A stretch of DNA of 64,000 bases from assembly GCA_905221385.1 (NCBI GenBank), contig CAJNCV010000004.1:62001-126000 (forward strand), in the 5' to 3' direction. How positions within the stretch are numbered: position 1 is the first letter of the stretch; each line of letters begins with the position of its first letter. The notes beneath the pieces are model-generated. The model had not been told where the DNA came from, made no database searches, and saw only the letters and a list, made by a program, of their open reading frames with translations. Origin of the DNA: a bacterium (GTDB lineage: Bacteria > Bacillota > Bacilli > Lactobacillales > Streptococcaceae). Both the position numbers and the translations under genes were made by a program. Shown one piece after another: positions 44,000-52,497 of this stretch.

Positions 44000-44689
44000 A
44001 TGAAAAAATATCGTCTTCTTTTCAAAATGAGTGCTGTCTTCTCTTACCTATTTTTCGTATTTGGCCTTTCTCAGCTGACGCTTATTGTCCAAAACTATTG
44101 GCAATTTTCTTCCCAGATTGGTAATTTCTTCTGGATTCAAAATATCTTGAGTTTGCTATTTATCGGAGTCATGATTTGGATTCTGGTTAAGACAGGCCAT
44201 GGTTATCTCTTTCGCATTCCAAGAAAAAAATGGCTTTGGTATTCGATTTTGACAGTATTAGTGGTAGTGCTCCAGATCTCTTTTAATGTTCAGACAGCTA
44301 AACATGTCCAGTCAACTGCGGAAGGTTGGGCTGTATTGATTGGTTATAGTGGGACTAACTTTGCAGAGCTAGGTATTTATATAGCCCTGTTCTTTCTGGT
44401 TCCACTGATGGAAGAGTTGCTCTATAGAGGATTACTGCAAAATGCTTTCTTTAAGCATTCGCGATTTGGTCTTGATTTGCTTCTTCCTTCTATTTTATTT
44501 GCTCTCCCTCATTTTTCAAGCCTGCCTAGTCTGTTAGATATCTTCGTCTTTGCAACACTTGGAATCATCTTTGCTGGTTTGACCCGCTATACCAAGAGCA
44601 TCTATCCTTCCTATGCGGTGCATGTGATTAATAATATTTTCGCAACATTGCCATTTTTGCTGACTTTTTTACATAGGGTGTTTGGGTAA
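44000..44689 (+). CDS. CPBP-family intramembrane protease (CAAX-like)
   Basis: 229 residues, about six membrane helices. The catalytic motifs are MEELLYRGLLQNAFF, FALPHF and VHVINN, the E-E-xxx-R, F-xxx-H and H-xxx-N set of CPBP proteins. In streptococci and lactobacilli such proteins often give immunity to, or mature, bacteriocins. It stands just ahead of a bacteriocin-immunity-like gene, although no bacteriocin precursor is visible here. Confidence 0.88.
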   Translation: MKKYRLLFKMSAVFSYLFFVFGLSQLTLIVQNYWQFSSQIGNFFWIQNILSLLFIGVMIWILVKTGHGYLFRIPRKKWLWYSILTVLVVVLQISFNVQTAKHVQSTAEGWAVLIGYSGTNFAELGIYIALFFLVPLMEELLYRGLLQNAFFKHSRFGLDLLLPSILFALPHFSSLPSLLDIFVFATLGIIFAGLTRYTKSIYPSYAVHVINNIFATLPFLLTFLHRVFG

Positions 44690-44751
44690 AATATTAGCAT
44701 GAGAGTTAGGAATTATAGTTTTTAAATTTATAAGCGAATTTCAGGAGTGAA

Positions 44752-45054
44752 ATGAGTATGACACCATTAAAATGGTTTGCTGGAGGTAGTGAAAGACGTT
44801 GTGAAGCGATGACCATCATTGATTATCTATTGGAAGATCTAAAGGCTGCGCCTCAACTTACTCCCTTGAAAAATCAGTTAGTGATTTATAAAAAACGATT
44901 AGAGGATGATGGGACCTCTACTCCATTTATTCTGAGCCAAATGAACGTTGACATCTCACGTGTGTTGATTGATAACAAGCTGGGTTTGTCAGAAAATCAA
45001 GCTAAGCAAGTCAAAAAATTGAGAGAATTATCTGTGATTCGGTATGGTTATTGA
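44752..45054 (+). CDS. Enterocin A/Pediocin-type immunity-like protein
   Basis: 100 residues, all-helical and soluble in appearance: AMTIIDYLLEDLKAAPQLTP, KNQLVIYKKRLEDDG, then NVDISRVLIDNKLGLSENQ. Length and pattern match the four-helix immunity proteins of class IIa bacteriocins. The ATG at 44752 and one at 44758 are both usable after CAGGAG. Next to the CPBP protease, it forms an orphan immunity pair that may protect against neighbours' bacteriocins. Confidence 0.6.
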   Translation: MSMTPLKWFAGGSERRCEAMTIIDYLLEDLKAAPQLTPLKNQLVIYKKRLEDDGTSTPFILSQMNVDISRVLIDNKLGLSENQAKQVKKLRELSVIRYGY

Positions 45055-45185
45055 TGAAGTGCAATGGCAGGTCTCTCTATATAATTTCCGGTCAAATAAA
45101 TTGCATTCGTTTTCCCAAGTGGGTATACTAGTATAGTTGAATGAAAAATTCTGAAAATTTAAGAATAGAAAAGAGAACAAATCTT

Positions 45186-46172
45186 ATGGCAAAAGATATT
45201 CGTGTCTTACTTTACTACCTTTATACTCCAATTGAAAACGCAGAGCAATTTGCGGCAGACCACCTGGCTTTCTGTAAATCAATCGGCCTTAAAGGCCGTA
45301 TCCTAGTCGCTGACGAGGGAATTAACGGGACTGTTTCAGGTGACTACGAAACAACTCAAAAATACATGGACTACGTTCACAGCCTCCCAGGCATGGAAGA
45401 TCTCTGGTTCAAGATTGACGAAGAAAGTGAACAAGCCTTCAAGAAGATGTTTGTTCGCTACAAGAAAGAAATTGTCCACCTTGGTTTGGAAGACAACGAC
45501 TTTGACAACGACATCAACCCACTTGAAACAACAGGTGCTTATTTGTCTCCAAAAGAGTTCAAAGAAGCCCTTCTTGACGAAGATACAGTGGTTCTTGACA
45601 CACGTAACGATTATGAGTACGACCTAGGACACTTCCGTGGGGCTATCCGCCCAGACATCCGCAACTTCCGCGAGTTGCCACAATGGGTCCGTGACAACAA
45701 GGAAAAATTCATGGACAAGCGTGTCGTGGTTTACTGTACAGGTGGAGTTCGCTGTGAGAAATTCTCAGGCTGGATGGTCCGTGAAGGCTACAAAGATGTC
45801 GGTCAATTGCACGGAGGAATCGCAACCTATGGTAAAGACCCAGAAGTCCAAGGCGAGCTTTGGGATGGGAAAATGTACGTCTTTGACGAGCGTATCGCAG
45901 TCGATGTCAACCATGTCAACCCAACCATCGTAGGGAAAGACTGGTTTGATGGAACACCTTGTGAACGCTATGTCAACTGTGGAAATCCCTTCTGTAACCG
46001 TCGTATCCTAACATCAGAAGAAAATGAAGACAAGTACCTTCGTGGATGCTCACATGAGTGCCGTGTTCACCCACGCAACCGCTATGTTTCAGAAAATGAA
46101 TTGACACAAGCAGAAGTGATCGAGCGCCTAGCAACTATCGGTGAAAGCTTGGATCAAGTCGCTACAGTATAA
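45186..46172 (+). CDS. trhO: TrhO, tRNA uridine 5-hydroxylase (rhodanese family)
   Basis: 328 residues from the ATG at 45186, the usual start ([11 protein letters not shown]); an ATG 15 codons upstream gives a non-homologous extension. An N-terminal acylphosphatase-like domain precedes a rhodanese domain with [16 protein letters not shown] and the active loop [12 protein letters not shown]-terminal Cys-rich region follows ([29 protein letters not shown]). It makes 5-hydroxyuridine at the tRNA wobble base using O2. A terminator closes the gene. Confidence 0.93.
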   Translation: MAKDIRVLLYYLYTPIENAEQFAADHLAFCKSIGLKGRILVADEGINGTVSGDYETTQKYMDYVHSLPGMEDLWFKIDEESEQAFKKMFVRYKKEIVHLGLEDNDFDNDINPLETTGAYLSPKEFKEALLDEDTVVLDTRNDYEYDLGHFRGAIRPDIRNFRELPQWVRDNKEKFMDKRVVVYCTGGVRCEKFSGWMVREGYKDVGQLHGGIATYGKDPEVQGELWDGKMYVFDERIAVDVNHVNPTIVGKDWFDGTPCERYVNCGNPFCNRRILTSEENEDKYLRGCSHECRVHPRNRYVSENELTQAEVIERLATIGESLDQVATV

Positions 46173-46175
46173 AGC

Positions 46176-46199
46176 AAACAGCCCTTAGGGGCTGTTTTT
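46176..46199 (+). terminator. trhO terminator
   Basis: AACAGCCC/GGGCTGTT stem with a very short loop and five T. Confidence 0.85.
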
Positions 46200-46256
46200 C
46201 TATGCTTTTTATCTAAAAATCTAAAATTTGTTTCTGTATCTTTCAGGAAAATAGGG

Positions 46257-46279
46257 TATACTATGTGTAAACGATTTCA
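46257..46279 (+). promoter_or_regulatory. Promoter -10 and cre site of the DUF4299 gene
   Basis: TATACT (46257-46262) followed directly by TGTAAACGATTTCA (46266-46279), a perfect match to the cre core TGNAARCGNWWWCA. The position suggests CcpA repression by glucose. Confidence 0.7.
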
Positions 46280-46292
46280 AAGGAGGCCAGTT

Positions 46293-47153
46293 ATGGCAAA
46301 AACATTTTTTATTCCAAACAAACAGAGCATTTTAGGAGAACAGGAAATTTTGACTGCCAAGTCCATCCTGGCCTTGGTGGAGGGCTTGGAGTCACACAGT
46401 TATGATGCGGTCTATCTCCGTCAGCCACTCAATCGTCTCGAGTATATCGAGTGTGGGATTGTAGGTCAGTCGCAATTTCTCTTCAAGGTGAACTATGCGG
46501 ATAGTCGAAAAGGCTATCAAGTGGTGATTCCAGACTTCATTACCAGAGCAGACTGGGAGATTGTAGAAGCTCTCCTCCAAGCCCTATCGAGCAAGTTGGG
46601 GCAAGTGGTAGAAGGGCTAGAAGGATTTGACTTTGAAGCTTATTTCCGACAAACAGTCAAGCATTATCTAGCGGATAAAGCGGCTCGTCTAGTATACTGC
46701 CAAGGTCTCTTGTCCCCTATCTATCTCAACAAGGAATACCTCGAGAGCTTTTTGGCTGAGGATGGATTGGCACGTTTTGAAGAGTTGGTCAAGAAGGTTC
46801 AAGGCTCTGATGCCTACCTTGCCAGTGTGAAATTTTACCCAGACGCCCAAGGAAAGGTGCACGGTATCTACCACCTAGCCCAGGGAGTCAAGACGATTTT
46901 GCCAAAGGAACCCTTTGTACCAGCTCCTTATACCGAGCAGTTGGCAGGCAAGAATCTTGTTTGGGAGATTGACCTAGTGACGATTTCTGGTGATGGGTCC
47001 AAAGCCAAAGACTATGAAGCCATCGCTCGCTTGGACTATGCAAGATTCCTAGAGTCACTACCAACAGAATTTTACCACCAACTAGATGCCAATCAATTGG
47101 AAGTACAAGCCATTTTGGGAAAAGATTTTGAAGGATTGGCAAGTATTGAGTAG
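46293..47153 (+). CDS. DUF4299-like conserved streptococcal protein
   Basis: 286 residues from the ATG at 46293 after AAAGGAGG; an ATG 10 codons upstream overlaps the cre site and is rejected. The protein is soluble, starting MAKTFFIPNKQSILG and with conserved EILTAKSILALVEGLE. I recognise it as a DUF4299-type family restricted to streptococci and relatives; no catalytic motif is visible and its function is unknown. The cre site suggests a link to carbon metabolism. It converges on the next gene through a shared terminator. Confidence 0.7.
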   Translation: MAKTFFIPNKQSILGEQEILTAKSILALVEGLESHSYDAVYLRQPLNRLEYIECGIVGQSQFLFKVNYADSRKGYQVVIPDFITRADWEIVEALLQALSSKLGQVVEGLEGFDFEAYFRQTVKHYLADKAARLVYCQGLLSPIYLNKEYLESFLAEDGLARFEELVKKVQGSDAYLASVKFYPDAQGKVHGIYHLAQGVKTILPKEPFVPAPYTEQLAGKNLVWEIDLVTISGDGSKAKDYEAIARLDYARFLESLPTEFYHQLDANQLEVQAILGKDFEGLASIE

Positions 47154-47178
47154 GCCTTGTTTAAAAAAAGTAAGCATA

Positions 47179-47213
47179 AAAATCCCTGTCATTAACAAAT
47201 GGCAGGGATTTTG
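47179..47213. terminator. Bidirectional terminator
   Basis: AAAATCCCTG.CAT / ATG.CAGGGATTTT stem between convergent genes. Confidence 0.85.
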
Positions 47214-47214
47214 G

Positions 47215-48177
47215 TTAAAAGAAGGTCAAGATGCGAAGGTAGTCAACTGTCAGCGCGAGCTCTGCAATGAAGAAGGGTAAGAGAATAGCTCCATCAAGTA
47301 AGACAGCTAGCAAGAAACGATAAAATGGATCAAGGCTACTGGTCTTACTTGGCTTGCTAATCACAAAGAGATTTCCAAGGGCAAAGATGGCCATGCTTAG
47401 AAGAGTGAGGATACCAGCAAATCGTAAGCCACCAAAGAGTGCAAAGAAACTTGCTAGAGCTGTTAGGACAAGTGGTATAGCAAAGAGTCTACTATACCGA
47501 TCAAAGGCTTCTTGGAATGTAAAGTCGCTCTCTTGATCCAGCACACGTCGGACAGTAAAGCCTCCCAAAATGATGGAAAAGTAAAATAGAGCGCTAGCGA
47601 CCAGAATCGAAAGCCCGGCAAAGAGATCTAAAGGTGGGAGCTGGTTAGGTAAACTATTGGCAATAGAGGCCATATAGCCGTAGTAGAGATGCTTGATATG
47701 ATAGATACTAAAGAAAAGATTAATCGAAGACAGCAAGGTGAGTAGGGAAAAGACACTGTAACGATGCTTTTGGTCCGTAGTCTTGCTGGCAGTTGGTTCT
47801 TGGATAGCGTCCAGAAGCCAAGTCCAAAACAGTGCGATTTCTTCTTTGAACCGGGCAGTTTTGCGGGGGTCAATGTCTGGGATATAGGGACTATCTAAAG
47901 CCTTGCTGAGGATGCTTTTTTCTTTTGTAGGGTTCTCTTGGTTGCCTTTCTCTTCAGCTTTCTCTTCTCCCTCTTCCTCGGTTTGGGCTTCTTCTATCGT
48001 TTCGGGAGCTTCCTCCTCATGCGTTTCCGACTCTTTAGATAAGATAGGAGTTTCTTCGCTTACTTGTGGTTCAGTTTCCACAGTTTCCGAAGTCTCTGGC
48101 TCGTTGGGCTGGTTTTCCGATTTCGTCTGAGGTGATTTCTTCTCAAGATCGGTACTTTCAAACCATTCTTGTGTCAT
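47215..48177 (-). CDS. Membrane protein with long acidic cytoplasmic N-terminus (DUF6574-like)
   Basis: 320 residues from the ATG at 48177, after AAAAGGAGG on the minus strand; a longer frame starting at 48243 overlaps the neighbour and is rejected. The first 100 residues are an acidic, Glu/Thr/Ser-rich disordered segment; five hydrophobic segments follow (about 150-320), such as LFAGLSILVASALFYFSIIL. Function is unknown. It is the last gene in line with the PadR operon, about 60 bases after the DUF4097 gene, and may belong to it. Confidence 0.65.
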   Translation of the reverse strand: MTQEWFESTDLEKKSPQTKSENQPNEPETSETVETEPQVSEETPILSKESETHEEEAPETIEEAQTEEEGEEKAEEKGNQENPTKEKSILSKALDSPYIPDIDPRKTARFKEEIALFWTWLLDAIQEPTASKTTDQKHRYSVFSLLTLLSSINLFFSIYHIKHLYYGYMASIANSLPNQLPPLDLFAGLSILVASALFYFSIILGGFTVRRVLDQESDFTFQEAFDRYSRLFAIPLVLTALASFFALFGGLRFAGILTLLSMAIFALGNLFVISKPSKTSSLDPFYRFLLAVLLDGAILLPFFIAELALTVDYLRILTFF

Positions 48178-48239
48178 AGTGGAACCTCCTTTTTTTATGG
48201 TCGTTTCTATCTTTAGCCTAGCAGATGAAAGCGTTTTTG

Positions 48240-49169
48240 TCAATGGTTTCTAGATGGAGAAGAGTGCTCTTCTTTAGGTAGGTAGATATCCTGGTTGGCT
48301 TTTGCAATGAGCAGGTCCTTGACATCTGCTTTGTCTGTCCTGTATGGGTTGGCAAGTTCATTCTCTTTTTGTCCACGATGTTCTTCTTTGGGTTTATGAT
48401 AGATACCACCATGCTGAGAAGAAAGATCTAGATTGATACGGTCAGTCTCTTTCTGGGAGAGAATGAGGTTTAGAGTGGAATGGGCTTCTAGCTCAACCTT
48501 GCCGTGGACCTTGATATTCTCAGCATAGATGTGTTCCCTTTCCGTCTTGACCTGGCTATCTGTAAATTCGGTATCAAAGATATTGATGATATGAGGTGTC
48601 GTTAGTGTACTATTCTTGATAGAGCTTTCTGTTATTCTTAAGAGATAGCCTTTTGTTTTGATTGTCGCATTTTCAAGATTGGCTTGACGAATATTAGTTT
48701 GTCCACGATTGGCTGAGACGGTGATTGCTTGCAGCTTTCTTCCTTTAGGGAGGGAGAGAATGACTTCGTCAAAACGGTTAGAATAACTGCTGGCAATACG
48801 AAGTAGGCCTTCGATTCCTGAACCGAGAAAACGATGTTGGGAGGCTTGTTTGTCAGTGACGCTCAGTGTTTTGTCACTCATGCCAGTAGTCAGATCGTGA
48901 CGACCAGACACGGAAGGATGATAGGTGATATGGATCTTGTCATCTACAGACTCTGTGATGGTTAGGCTATGTTCCTCAAGGGCTAGCTCAAGTTTTTCCA
49001 CTTCATTTCCAAAGGTCACTTCTTCGATACGATTGTCATAGACGGGGTCTTTTGACATGGCAAGCAAACTTTGAATACCATTGGACTGCGCGCCTACAAT
49101 GATCATGATAAAACCAAGGATTGTAGAAACCACACCAAAAATGAGAAATCCTTTCGTCAATTTACGCAT
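48240..49169 (-). CDS. DUF4097-type envelope protein
   Basis: 309 residues from the ATG at 49169 (an upstream GTG is possible but further from ideal spacing to AGAGG). One N-terminal membrane helix (GFLIFGVVSTILGFIMIIVG) anchors an extracytoplasmic repetitive beta-helix-like domain (GRKLQAITVSANRGQTNIRQ, ATIKTKGYLLRITESSIKNS), the DUF4097/adhesin-like pattern. The start overlaps the stop of the DUF1700 gene by 8 bases. Related PadR-DUF1700-DUF4097 operons in Gram-positives respond to envelope stress, so a sensing role is plausible. Confidence 0.8.
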   Translation of the reverse strand: MRKLTKGFLIFGVVSTILGFIMIIVGAQSNGIQSLLAMSKDPVYDNRIEEVTFGNEVEKLELALEEHSLTITESVDDKIHITYHPSVSGRHDLTTGMSDKTLSVTDKQASQHRFLGSGIEGLLRIASSYSNRFDEVILSLPKGRKLQAITVSANRGQTNIRQANLENATIKTKGYLLRITESSIKNSTLTTPHIINIFDTEFTDSQVKTEREHIYAENIKVHGKVELEAHSTLNLILSQKETDRINLDLSSQHGGIYHKPKEEHRGQKENELANPYRTDKADVKDLLIAKANQDIYLPKEEHSSPSRNH

Positions 49170-49755
49170 GTCTGTCACCTCTCTTTCCTTTTTTAAGAAT
49201 CCATTGCACCAAGCGGACGATCAGGAGCCCAAAGAAACGGGCTACATAGGAGATGCCTAATAGAACAAGAGAAGAAGCACCGATAGCAAGCAAACCAGCC
49301 CCGAAAATCAAGATAAAGGCAGATTTGGCTTCGACTAGGACACTAAAGCTCTCTACGATAAAGAGTCCGCCCAGTAGGATACCTGTCACAGAGACGGTAA
49401 AGAAGGCTAGAATGACGGAGGCGGCTGCGATAAAAAGCCCGATAATGGTTAAGATAATTGCAATTCCAACAGGAATTCCGATAGGGGCTGCTAGTAAGGC
49501 AAGTAGGGCAATGTGTATCAGTTGACGGTCATTCTTTTGAGCAGGGGCTTCATTGACTTTTTTATCGAGAAGATCAGAGAGGATATCATGGGCAGCTTCT
49601 TTTGGAGTTCCCAGACTGGCAATGAGTTCCTCTTCGCCCTCTGAACCTGCATCGTCAAATAGTTCCTTAAAGTAGTCCATAGCTTCGATGCGGTCAGCTT
49701 CAGGCAGTTTATGGAGATAGGTTTCTAACTGAGTCAGATAGTCAGTTCTTGTCAT
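49162..49755 (-). CDS. DUF1700 membrane protein
   Basis: 197 residues: a soluble N-terminus with the DUF1700 pattern (RTDYLTQLETYLHKLP, EAMDYFKELFDDAG, LGTPKEAAHDIL) followed by three or four membrane helices. In other Gram-positives DUF1700 proteins partner with PadR regulators and DUF4097 proteins in membrane-stress modules. The start overlaps the padR-like stop by 14 bases. Confidence 0.87.
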   Translation of the reverse strand: MTRTDYLTQLETYLHKLPEADRIEAMDYFKELFDDAGSEGEEELIASLGTPKEAAHDILSDLLDKKVNEAPAQKNDRQLIHIALLALLAAPIGIPVGIAIILTIIGLFIAAASVILAFFTVSVTGILLGGLFIVESFSVLVEAKSAFILIFGAGLLAIGASSLVLLGISYVARFFGLLIVRLVQWILKKGKRGDRHA

Positions 49756-50068
49756 GGCGGATACTCCCTTCTATGATGCCGTTGACGGTGTCGGTATAGA
49801 GCGTCCACTCTTCCTTTAGAGTAACGAGCTGCTCTACGCCCCGATTGGTCAAGGAGTAGTATTTGCGCATACGCCCCTGAAACTCTCTAGAGTAGGTGGT
49901 CAGAAAGCCACTGGCTTCCAATTTTTTGAGAATGGGATAGAGCGTAGATTCTTTGATATTGGCGATGAGCTTAATAGTTTGACTAATCTCATAACCATAA
50001 GAATCCCCCTGCTCCAGTACAGCCAAGATGAGAAACTCGATCAAGGCAGAGGATGTTGGGAAGTACAT
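49742..50068 (-). CDS. PadR-family transcriptional regulator
   Basis: 108 residues, a compact PadR winged helix (LIEFLILAVLEQGDSYGYEI, SQTIKLIANIKESTLYPILK, KLEASGFLTTYSREFQGRMR, KYYSLTNRG). It is first in the operon, with AGGAGG ahead of the ATG at 50068, and probably represses its own operon from palindromes upstream. Ligand unknown. Confidence 0.9.
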   Translation of the reverse strand: MYFPTSSALIEFLILAVLEQGDSYGYEISQTIKLIANIKESTLYPILKKLEASGFLTTYSREFQGRMRKYYSLTNRGVEQLVTLKEEWTLYTDTVNGIIEGSIRHDKN

Positions 50069-50086
50069 GGGAAACCTCCTTTATAT

Positions 50087-50173
50087 TATATAAAAATTTT
50101 ATATATACTCTTTTCAAATATATTGTATCTCAATATGAAAGCCCTGTCAAGAAATATGTGTAAAAATTTTACA
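50087..50173. promoter_or_regulatory. Two palindromes, candidate PadR operators
   Basis: TATATAAAAATTTTATATA (50087-50105) and TGTAAAAATTTTACA (50159-50173) share the core TAAAAATTTTA and lie between padR and the CynX-type gene. The first is just upstream of the padR ribosome site. Their matching core suggests one binding protein. Confidence 0.55.
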
Positions 50174-50203
50174 TATAAAAAACTCCTAGTAAAAACTAGA
50201 AGT

Positions 50204-51370
50204 TTAGAGTATCTTATCCGCCCGATCCACCATAAAGAGTGAGATGGTCATGATGATATCGATGGCTAGAAGGGCAAGGACAGCTGGGATCCAAGATTGG
50301 AAAAGTTCAAAACTGTAACCAAACAAGGCGGGTCCAAAAGCAGCTAAGATGTAGCCTCCTGTTTGCGCTAGTCCTGATAGCTGAGCGGTCTTTTCAGGAG
50401 AACTGGTTTTAAGAGAAAAACAAACCATGAGGTAGGGGAAGAGGGCACTGCAGGCCGTTCCAATCAAGAGATGGACGACTAACCAGTAGAGGAAATTATT
50501 GGTTGGATACAAGAGCATGGCAATTCCTGTCATCCCAGCGATAGAGATAATTGCCAGCATGATTCGACGGTGACCATCTGATAGGCGAGTCGTTAGACTT
50601 GGAACAGTCATGGAAAAAGGAATGCTGATCAGCGAGAAGATAGAAGCCAGGAGAGCCGCATCACTATTAGAAATACCAGCACTAATAGCCATAGTTGGCA
50701 ACCAGGTCATGCTTGTATAAAAGAGTAAGGACTGAAGACCACCAAAGACAATGATAGCCCAGACATCTTTACTTTTTAGAATATTCTCTTTGACTTGCTT
50801 TTCTTTTTGGCTTTCTAGGTGGTGGTTGTGGCGATGATTTGGCAACCAGACTAGCAGAGTGACCAGACAGAGAAAGCTGAGAACGAGGATGAGTCCCTTC
50901 CAAGAACTAGCTTGGGTGATAGGGACCGAAAGATAAGAAGCGATGGCTGTCGAAATTCCCATGGCAGTGACATAGAGAGTTGTTAGGAAACTAATCTTTT
51001 GAGGCTGATTTGCCTGGATTATACTTGGGAGGAGTACATTGAAGATCGCAATGCTTGCTCCCACAATTAGGGTCCCTAGATAGAGAAGGGGAAGATTGAA
51101 AATCCGAATGACAGAGCCAACGGTTAAGAGAAGGAGACAGTAAGTAAAGAGATGTTCCAACCCGATTTTTTGTGCCAAGCGGCTCGCAAAAGCAGAGAAA
51201 AGAGCAAACATCAAGAGAGGGAGACTGGTTAAAATCCCAAGAGAGCTAACCTCCACTCCTAGTCCCTGAGCGATATCTCCTAAAATAGTTGGAAGAGCAG
51301 TAAAGGGAGAGCGTAAAACAGTTCCGATTAAGACAATTCCTAGAACAAAAAAGAGTGATTGTTTTTTCAT
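50204..51370 (-). CDS. CynX/NimT-type MFS transporter
   Basis: 388 residues and about twelve membrane helices, CynX/NimT subfamily (GTVLRSPFTALPTILGDIAQ at the start, and WKGLILVLSFLCL, SGISNSDAALLASIFSL). Members export or import small compounds such as cyanate or nitroimidazoles; the substrate here is unknown. It lies upstream of padR on the same strand and may read into it, although the second palindrome is in the gap. Confidence 0.85.
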   Translation of the reverse strand: MKKQSLFFVLGIVLIGTVLRSPFTALPTILGDIAQGLGVEVSSLGILTSLPLLMFALFSAFASRLAQKIGLEHLFTYCLLLLTVGSVIRIFNLPLLYLGTLIVGASIAIFNVLLPSIIQANQPQKISFLTTLYVTAMGISTAIASYLSVPITQASSWKGLILVLSFLCLVTLLVWLPNHRHNHHLESQKEKQVKENILKSKDVWAIIVFGGLQSLLFYTSMTWLPTMAISAGISNSDAALLASIFSLISIPFSMTVPSLTTRLSDGHRRIMLAIISIAGMTGIAMLLYPTNNFLYWLVVHLLIGTACSALFPYLMVCFSLKTSSPEKTAQLSGLAQTGGYILAAFGPALFGYSFELFQSWIPAVLALLAIDIIMTISLFMVDRADKIL

Positions 51371-51591
51371 GAAAACCTCGATAGGATGATTTTAATAACA
51401 GCTTATTTTAAGGTTTTTTCCTTATAATGTCAAGTAATGACAGCCAAGACAGTTCAATCAATGGAAGTGAAAATAAAGTGAAAAGGGATAGATTTCTTTA
51501 CTAGAATTTTCCTTGATTTGATATAAAAATAGGAAACTAGGAGAATTTGTGATAAAATAGTGGAAGGAAATCTATACATTGGAGAAAAACT
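51371..51591. other. Intergenic region ahead of the glycosyltransferase gene
   Basis: 221 non-coding bases between divergent genes. A likely rightward extended -10 is TGTGATAAAAT near 51548-51558. Nothing else recognised. Confidence 0.4.
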
Positions 51592-52422
51592 GTGCCTGAA
51601 AAGCAAAAAATCAGCGTCTTGATGTCGGTCTATGTAAAGGAAAATCCGACGTTTTTAAGAGATGCTATCAAAAGTGTTCAAAACCAGACCTTGAAACCGA
51701 GTGAACTTGTTCTTGTTGAGGACGGGCCGCTCACACCCGAACTCTATCAGGTGCTAGATGAAGTGGAAGCTCAGTCAGACATTCCAGTGAAACGGTGCCC
51801 CTTAGAACAAAACCAAGGTTTAGGTTTGGCTCTTCGATACGGTGTTTTACAGTGCCAGTATGACATTATTGCCCGCATGGATACGGATGATTTAGCCGTT
51901 CCGGATCGATTTGAGAAACAGCTTCAGCTAATGGAGAAAGAAGATCTCGACCTCTTAGGTGGGCATATCGCAGAGTTCATTGACAATCCAGATGAGATTG
52001 TGTCTTATCGTCGTGTTCCAACTCAGCATGCAGACATTGTGGCTTATCAGAGAATGAGAAGCGCCTTTAACCATATGACAGTCATGTTCAAAAAGGATAT
52101 GGTCCTCAAGGCGGGCAACTATGAAGACGGCCTTTACATGGAGGATGACCTCCTTTGGCTCAATATGATTGCTGCAGGTGCCAAGACTGGGAACCTAGAT
52201 CAAATCTTGTGTAAGGTTCGTGTCGGTGCAGGGATGTTTGAGCGTCGAGGTGGCTTGCGTTACCTTAAACTCTATCGTCAAGCTCGCCAACGGATGCTTG
52301 AGCGAGGGCAAATTTCTTACATGGAATATGCTAAAAGTGTAGCCATTCAGGCAATTGTTGCACTTTGTCCAGGCTTTGTACGTCAGTTTATCTTCGTCAA
52401 ACTTTTAAGAAAGAGAAAGTAA
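51592..52422 (+). CDS. Family 2 glycosyltransferase
   Basis: 276 residues, GTG start after GGAGAAAAACT. A GT-A fold with ISVLMSVYVKENPTFLRDAI at the start, LVEDGPLT, and the metal-binding ARMDTDDLAVP near residues 95-105. The C-terminus has a basic, amphipathic stretch (FVRQFIFVKLLRKRK) that may sit on the membrane. It probably adds a sugar to a wall or surface glycan, with the downstream epimerase supplying a modified sugar nucleotide. The acceptor is unknown. Confidence 0.88.
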   Translation: MPEKQKISVLMSVYVKENPTFLRDAIKSVQNQTLKPSELVLVEDGPLTPELYQVLDEVEAQSDIPVKRCPLEQNQGLGLALRYGVLQCQYDIIARMDTDDLAVPDRFEKQLQLMEKEDLDLLGGHIAEFIDNPDEIVSYRRVPTQHADIVAYQRMRSAFNHMTVMFKKDMVLKAGNYEDGLYMEDDLLWLNMIAAGAKTGNLDQILCKVRVGAGMFERRGGLRYLKLYRQARQRMLERGQISYMEYAKSVAIQAIVALCPGFVRQFIFVKLLRKRK

Positions 52423-52497
52423 GCCCCGATAGACTGAATGATTCAGGTTATCATAACAACAGTATCATCTGACTCTTTTAAGGGGGAGTAAATTCCT

